Below, piece by piece: positions 58,891 through 64,000 of a stretch of DNA of 64,000 nt. Positions within the stretch are counted from its first letter, which is position 1; every line of letters begins with the position of its first letter. Origin of the DNA: Triticum aestivum (lineage: Eukaryota; Streptophyta; Magnoliopsida; Poales; Poaceae). The notes beneath the pieces were generated by a model. That model did not search any database, was not told where the DNA came from, and saw nothing but the letters and a program-made list of their open reading frames with translations. Location: assembly GCF_018294505.1 (NCBI RefSeq), contig NC_057809.1, positions 413,764,104 through 413,828,103 on the forward strand. Reading direction: 5' to 3'. Both the position numbers and the translations under genes were made by a program.

Positions 58891-59640
58891 CTAGCCGGGT
58901 GTGGCGGTTCTTGGGTTAGGCATAACTATGGAAGTCCCCGAGCCGCTTACTAATGTCCCTGGGCCGACTATCAAAGTCCCCGGGTCACCTGCTTGGTTCT
59001 TCGAGCCGGACCCAGCTGTATCGGGGTCAGGTGGTACGAAGATGGAATCGGACTCTGGAGACGGCTTGATAGACGGCTTGAGGAGGCATTGTAGAGAGAC
59101 ACCGGTTGGTATTGCTTGCTGAGTGGAGCCTATTCGAGCTAGGGCATCAGCTGGCTCGTTGTCGGCTCGCGGTACGTGGAGGAACTCGCATCCTTCAAAA
59201 TACCCACTGATCTGCTGAACGAGGAAGCGGTATCTTGCCATATTTGCGTCCTTGGCATCCCAGTCACCGGATGATTGCTGGACCACCAAGTCCGAGTCGC
59301 CATAACATAGGATCCGGCGAATGCCGAGCTCTTTGGCAAGCCGGAGCCCGTGTATGAGTGCCTCGTACTTGGCCACGTTGTTGGAGGCGGCAAAGTGAAT
59401 TTGCAGCGTGTATCTGAGCTTGTCACCTTTGGGATAGGTGAGGACGATGCCGGCTCCCAAGCCGGTGCGCATCTTGGACCCATTGAAGTGCATGCGCCAA
59501 TGAGTGGAGTTGGGAGCCGGCGGTAGGTACTGGGTCTCGGCCCAGTCGACGAGGAAGTCGGCCAATGCTTGGGACTTGATGGCGGTGCGAGGTTGGTAGA
59601 AGATCGTGTAAGGGGCCAGCTCGATGGACATTTCGCCACC
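58891..59640 (-). pseudogene. Element F second (RVT_3-type) RNase H, first catalytic Asp changed
   Basis: The open stretch reads from a frameshift near 59640 (MSIELAPYTIFYQPRTAIKS) to the TAG at 58891. The RVT_3 RNase H fold is clear: HFNGSK, KYEALIHGLRLAKELGI, GDSDLVVQQ and ADALARIGS. The first motif normally has Asp (F/YDGSK); here it is Asn. Other acidic residues (Glu in YEAL, Asp in GDSD, Asp in ADAL) are present. A Pro/Gly/Ser-rich tail with repeated (G)PGTL(I/V)V(S)G follows to the stop. A second RNase H beyond the RT-linked one is a mark of the Tat-type Gypsy lineage. It would degrade RNA in RNA-DNA hybrids. Confidence 0.85.
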
Positions 59641-60758
59641 CGGCCGGATGGATCCCGGCTGCCTATGATCTCGGCCAGCGGGGTGGTGCATACGACCGTG
59701 ATGGGATGCTCTTGGAAGTAGGGCAGCTTCTTGGCGGCGAAGTACACGCCATAGCACATCTTCTGGTAGTGCGGGTAGTTCTGCTTCGAGGCGGATAGTA
59801 CCTCGCTCAAATAGTACACCGGCCTCTGGACCGGCTGGGCTCGGACCTCTTCTGGGCGTTGGACTATGATGACGGTGCTGACCACCCGACTCGTTGCGGC
59901 AATGTAGAGGAGCATGGGCTCTTTCTCAGTCGGCGCCGCCAGGACCGGCGGTGTGGCCAGCATCTTCTTCGGCTCGTGAAAAGCTTGGTCGGCTTGGTCA
60001 TTCCACTCGAAGTGAGTGGTCTTCTTCATGAGGCAGTAGAGGGGGAGAGCTTTCTCTCCGAGCCGGCTGATGAAGTGGTTCAGGGAGGCCAAGCATCCGG
60101 TAAACTTCTGGATGTCTCGAAGTTTGGTGGGAATCGACATTCTCTCAATGGCCTTGATCTTCACCGGGTTGCATTCGATGCCGCATTCGGAGACCAGGAA
60201 GCCTAGGAGCTGGCCTGCTGGCACTCCGAACATGCATTTCTCGGGGTTGAGCTTGATTTGGAACCGGCATAGGTTCTCAAATGTTTCTTTGAGGTCTTCC
60301 AGCAAGGTGCCGCTCTTCTCTGTCTTCACCGCAATGTCGTCTACGTAGACATGGGCATTTCTGCCGAGTTGCTTGAGGAGGCACTTCTGCATGCAACCCT
60401 GAAAAGTGGCACCGGCATTTCTCAAGCCGAATGTCATAGTCAGGTAGCAGAAGGCTCTGAATGGCGTGATGAAGGCGGTCTTCAGGCAGTCAGCCGGATC
60501 TAACTTTATCTGGTGGTATCCTGAGTAAGCATCCAAGAAACTCAACAGCTCGCATCCGACCGTGGAGTCTATCACTTGGTCAATCCTCGGCAGGGCAAAG
60601 GGATCTTTGGGGCAGGCCTTGTTGAGGCTCGTGTAGTCTATGCACATGCGCCACTTATTGTTCTTCTTTAATACGAGGACCGGGTTGGCGAGCCACTCTG
60701 GAAAGAAAACTTCCATAATGAAGCCGGCTGCCAGAAGCTGGGCTATCTCCTCTCCCAC
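59640..60758 (-). pseudogene. Element F reverse transcriptase and RT-linked RNase H
   Basis: Numbered from the Met at 60758: WRMCIDYTSLNKACPKD, FLDAYSGYHQI with catalytic Asp at residue 76, TFGLRNAGATFQ, and YVDD at 138-141. The thumb/connection includes FTGCLASLNHFISRLGEKALP, and the RT-linked RNase H includes PVYYLSEVLS and HPITVV(C)TT. A one-base shift near 59636-59640 moves the next RNase H into another frame. The beginning of the domain lies upstream in the same frame behind a TGA. The enzyme copies element RNA into DNA; catalytic residues look intact in this part. Confidence 0.92.
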
Positions 60759-61619
60759 AATCCTTCTTTTCTCCTCCGACAGTCGGCGGAGGGGTTGTTT
60801 GACTAGTTTTGCGTCTTCTCAGACGTGTAGTTTGTGCTCGGCGAATTCCTTCGGAACACCCGGCATGTCCTTGGGGGACCATGCAAAGATTTCCCGATTC
60901 TCACGGAGGAAATCGGCAAGCTCGCCTTCCTATTTGCTGTTTAGGTTTGCCCCGATGACAGCAAACCTCTCTGGGTGCTCGGGGTCAAGAGGTACCTTCT
61001 TCGTCTCCTTGGCCGGCTGGAAAGATCGTTGGGCATCATACTCCTTGGGATCGGGGGACAGGGCCGACTGTTTGCCGGCCATGGCCACGACTCGATCCAA
61101 CATCTTCTTCTCTTCGGCAATCACAAGGGACTCGGCCAGCCGGCTGCTGGCTGCTGCGCACTCGGAAGACTTCTTGTAATCGCCGGCTATGGTGATGACG
61201 CCCTTGGTGCTCGGCATCTTCATCTTGAGGTATGCATAGTGGGGAACTGCCATGAATCTGGCCAAGGCAGGTCGGCCAAGCAATGCATGGTAGGGGCTCT
61301 CCAGGTCCACCACTTCAAACCAGATCTCTTCCCGGCGGAAATGCTCCTTGTCCCCAAAGAGTACGTCAATCTTGATCTTTCCAATGGGGGCGCAGGACAG
61401 GCCGGGTACGATGCCATGGAACACTGTCCGAGTAGGCATGAGTTGCTTCGTCTTGACGTTCAGCTTCTCCAGGGTGTCACATTATAAGATGTTGATGCTG
61501 CTCCCTCTGTCTATCAACACGCGGGAGAAATGGGCGGCGCGTCTGTCTGTTGCAAGGGTGGCATCTAGAACCAACGCATAAGAGCCGGGAGATGGCATCA
61601 CCTCTGGGTGGTCGGCCCG
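60759..61619 (-). pseudogene. Element F protease region and RT leader with three stops
   Basis: From 61619 inward the frame shows FSRVLIDRGSSINIL, a retropepsin-type active site with Asp-Arg-Gly where relatives have Asp-Gly-Gly. A TAA (61482-61484) comes two codons later. Then follow FHGIVPGLSCAPIGKIKIDVLF, YHALLGRPALARFMAVPHYAY, and a linker to a TAG at 60930-60932. The RT leader (EGELADFLRENREIFAW, DMPGVPKEFAEH) has a TGA at 60819-60821. All lie in one frame with the RT. Protease would cut the Gag-Pol precursor. The open part corresponds residue for residue to element A's protease-like region. It is cut at 61619 by element G. Confidence 0.82.
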
Positions 61620-61925
61620 TGTAGGATCTAGAAGTAGATGTGTCTAGAAGGGGGGGTTAGACACTTGGTGCTAAAGTTGCAATTTTTAAGCTTTTTCGAT
61701 TTAAGTGGAGTTTAGGCACAATTTCAACACACAAAATACATATCAAGCACGCATGCAAAGAGTATATGAGCAGCGGAATGTAAAGCATGCAACTTGCAAG
61801 AATGTAAAGGGAAGGGTTTGGAGATTTCAAACGCAATTGGAGACACGGATGTTTTTCCCGTGGTTCGGATAGGTGGTGCTATCCTACATCCACGTTGATG
61901 GAGACTTCAACCCACAAAGGGTAAC

Positions 61926-62047
61926 GGTTGCGCGAGTCCACACAGGGCTCCACCCAAGGGCAACATTTGCGTGAGTCCACACAGGGCTCCACCCACGAAG
62001 GGTCCACGAAGAAGCAACCACCCACAAAGGGTCCACGAAGAAGCAAC
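61926..62047. repeat. Short tandem repeats in G LTR
   Basis: GCG(A/T)GAGTCC-type starts with CACACAGGGCTCCACCCA occur at about 61931 and 61977 (46-bp period). Then ACAAAGGGT/CGAAGGGTCCACGAAGAAGCAACC occurs twice, about 31 bp apart (61997, 62028). Confidence 0.7.
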
Positions 62048-62539
62048 CTTGTCTATCCCACCATGGCCATCGCCCACGAAGGACTTGCCTCACTAGCGGT
62101 AGATCTTCACGAAGTAGGCGATCTCCTTGCCCTTACAAACTCCTTGGTTCAACTCCACAATCTTGTCGGAGGCTCCCAAGTGACACCTAGCCAATCTAGG
62201 AGACACCACTCTCCAAGAAGTAACAAATGGTGTGTAGGTAATGAACTCCTTGCTCTTGTGCTTCAAATGATAGTCTCCCAAACACTCAACTCTCTCTCAT
62301 AGGATTTGGATTTGGTGGAAGGAAGATTTGAGTGGAAAGCAACTTGGGAAGGCTAGAGATCAAGATTCATATGGTAGGAATGGAATGTCTTGGTCTCAAC
62401 ACATGAGTAGGTGGTTTTCTCTCAGAACATATGAGTAGGAATGGTGTATGTGTTCTGATGGCTCTCACTTCGAATGAGAAGGAGGTGGAGGGGTATATAT
62501 AGCCTCCACACAAAATCCAACCGTTACACACAATTTACC

Positions 62540-63030
62540 AATCTCGGTGGGACCGAAGCAGAAAACTCGGTCTGACTGAAGTAGTAAACCTAGTGACCGT
62601 TAGGAATTTCGGTGGGACTGACATGCAACTCGGTAGGACCGATTCGGTTAGGGTTTGGGCATAACGTAATCTCGGTGAGACCGATTACACAAACTCGGTG
62701 AGACCGAATTTGGTAATTAGCTAACCAGAGAGTTGGTCAGGCAAACTCGGTGGGACCGATTTGCTCTTTCGGTGAGACCAAGTGGAACTCGGTGAGACCG
62801 AAAAATTACAAAGGGGAAACACTGAGTTTACATTGCAATCTCGGTGGGACCGATTCGCTCTTTCGGTGGGACCGAAAAGTTGCGAAAGGGAAACAGAGAG
62901 TTTGCAACCCCATCTCGGTGGGACCGAGATCCTTATTGGTAGAACCGAATTGCTAGGGTTTGGTAGTGGCTAATGACAAGTGAAACTCGGTGGCGCCGGA
63001 TGGGAAGAATCGGTGGGACCGAGTTTGGCT
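62540..63030. repeat. Array of about 15 TCGGTGGGACCGA-like dyads in G LTR
   Basis: The motif CTCGGTG(G/A)GACCGA(T/A)T or a close variant occurs about 15 times, irregularly spaced. Its core TCGGT-N3-ACCGA is a perfect inverted repeat, so each copy could bind a dimer or form a small hairpin. It lies on the plus side of the TATATATA box (62494), which is upstream on the element's minus strand. Confidence 0.82.
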
Positions 63031-63408
63031 TAGGGTTTAGGTCAAATGTGGATATGGGAAAGTGGTTGAGGATTTTGGAGCATATCATTAAGCACATGAA
63101 GCAAGAGGCTCATTAAGAAACACCTCATCCCTCCTTGATAGTATTGGCTTTTCCTATGGACTCAATGTGATCTTGGATCACTAAAATGTAAAATGAAGAG
63201 TCTTGAGCTTGAAGCTTTAGCCAATCCTTTGTCCTTAGCATCTAAGGAGTTCCCACAACCTTTAGTCCATGCCACTCCATTGTTGAACTTATCTGAAACA
63301 TGCTAGATAGAAGTGTTAGTCCAACAAGAGATATGTTGTCATCAATTATCAAAACCACCTATGTTGTCATCAATTATCAAAACCACCTAGGGAGCACTTG
63401 TGCTTTCA

Positions 63409-64000
63409 ATCTCCCCCTTTTTGGTAATTGATGGCAACATACATCAAAGCTTTAGATAAAGATATAAAGAACAGCAAGTAAAGCTTTGGAAGAACATGTA
63501 GCAAGCATAGGCTCCCCCTACATGTATGCACTCATGTAAATATGAAATATAGAGGCATGTGAGAGCATAAACTTGACAGAGTAGGCAATGTGTTACATGT
63601 ATCTTGGCCATATGCATCAGAGCAAAAGATTATCAAGAAAAATACCTTCATGCTCATGAGTCCTTCTTGCAAACAGTATGTACATAAGCAAGAACTCCTC
63701 ATACTCATGATTTTGATGCATATACTTACCTTGTGGTCTCGAGTTGGCTTAGGATGGAATGAACCTGCACAAACAAGGTTAGATAACACAGGTACGTCCA
63801 CTAGCCAGAGCAAACAAAAGAAACCACAAGAATACCAGGACTGGGATGACATGTAGAGAGTGAGTACAAGGTACCACATTGGATTCAACATGTCCCCACG
63901 AATAAAGATATGCAATGAATTTGGCTGATTTCTTTTCCTTTAGGTGTCTTGCTCCCCCTGAATCTTACATGGGATATTGGGAGAAGATAGGAAACAGAAA
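63409..64000. other. Element G interior, non-coding
   Basis: Starts with the polypurine tract (63409-63422, read on the minus strand). The remainder is AT-rich with CTCCCCCT words at about 63511 and 63951. No ORF with recognisable similarity reaches this part. Confidence 0.55.

Larger units (their letters stand above)
55936..61619 (-). mobile_element. Element F: Gypsy-type retrotransposon with full pol domains, both ends missing
   Basis: On the minus strand the order is protease, reverse transcriptase, RNase H, second RNase H, integrase, then an antisense ORF. Protease-RT-RH-integrase is the Gypsy order, and the extra RNase H plus antisense ORF fit the Tat-type lineage. The 3' LTR is lost at the junction with E; gag and the 5' LTR lie beyond element G or are lost. 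The only element in the window with polymerase, it carries at least four stops and one frameshift in pol. Confidence 0.88.
61620..63408 (-). repeat. Element G 3' LTR
   Basis: 1789 bp, TGTAGGATCTAGAAG to GTGCTTTCA on the plus strand, which is TG...CA on the minus strand too. TATATATA at 62494-62501 is the probable promoter region. The LTR has two internal repeat systems, described separately, and a 24-base direct repeat with TATGTTGTCATCAATTATC at about 63332 and 63360. Confidence 0.75.
61620..64000 (-). mobile_element. Element G: LTR retrotransposon, 3' end only in window
   Basis: The LTR 61620-63408 is followed by minus-strand AAAAAGGGGGAGAT, a polypurine tract, so the element lies on the minus strand and continues to the right of the window. 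The left flank is GCCCG (61615-61619). The GGGGGAGATTGAAAGCAC junction is the type seen in many Triticeae Copia elements, but without pol in view the superfamily is a guess. Confidence 0.75.

Noticed and set aside
61928..62302. Plus-strand frame in the G LTR with repeated STQG(S) words
   Set aside because: It is a translation of the short tandem repeats in an LTR.
3353..63408. Naming the retrotransposon families
   Set aside because: Several LTR starts look familiar from Triticeae repeat collections, but I cannot check a database and would risk wrong names.
1..64000. CRISPR arrays, tRNA or rRNA genes
   Set aside because: The arrays have no short repeat-spacer structure, and no tRNA cloverleaf or rRNA core was recognised; the genome is a plant.

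Overview
This window is repeat-rich intergenic DNA from a grass, most likely wheat or a close relative (Triticeae). I see no bacterial or viral context, no ordinary host gene and no RNA gene. What can be recognised are retrotransposons nested in one another, one LINE, and a family of about 504-bp tandem repeats set around fragments of plant genes. The Triticeae assignment rests on LTR and internal motifs that I recognise only by type, so I do not name families.

Backbone (1-3352, 31553-44971). Three arrays of one tandem-repeat family (1-840, 32886-36160, 40365-42510) alternate with gene-derived cassettes. The cassettes are a broken WRN-type 3'-5' exonuclease (minus strand, 1230-1994), an Ala/Arg-rich gene (2966-3352 plus 31558-31766), an Ala-rich coiled-coil gene (36539-37131), a B3-type gene (37466-39569), an AP2/ERF-like gene (43300-44137) and the start of a second B3-associated gene (44735-44911). 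Stretches rich in CACACGG/CCGTGTG words (846-1095, 39780-40120, 42680-42970) resemble the subterminal DNA of class II elements. No terminal repeats or transposase are visible. The backbone may be a large non-autonomous, gene-carrying DNA element or a duplicated series of them.

Nested insertions. Element A (3353-31552, minus) is a Gypsy-type LTR element with gag, a protease-like stretch and an antisense spliced ORF, but no reverse transcriptase or integrase. It is interrupted by C (4138-11518, target duplication ATCGT), D (11947-18860, duplication TCCGT/TCCGC) and B (23653-28295, plus strand, missing its 5' LTR). Element E (44972 to about 55850, minus) interrupts the second B3-like gene and contains an L1-type LINE (48039-53973, plus). 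E is joined by a scrambled junction to F (about 55936-61619, minus), the only element with protease, RT, RNase H and integrase. F is in turn cut by the LTR of G (61620-63408, continuing past the window end).

How it fits together. A, C and F share one layout: gag/pol on the element strand and an antisense gene with a gypsy-associated domain and coiled coil near the 3' LTR. F belongs to a dual-RNase H Gypsy lineage, and relatives of F could supply enzymes to A and C. D and E are non-autonomous, share LTR termini and an internal hairpin region, and D has a tRNA-Asp-type primer site. Nearly every reading frame is broken. The lesions are mostly TAG stops explicable as CAG to TAG, and three catalytic Asp codons have become Asn, as expected of old, methylated, silenced DNA.
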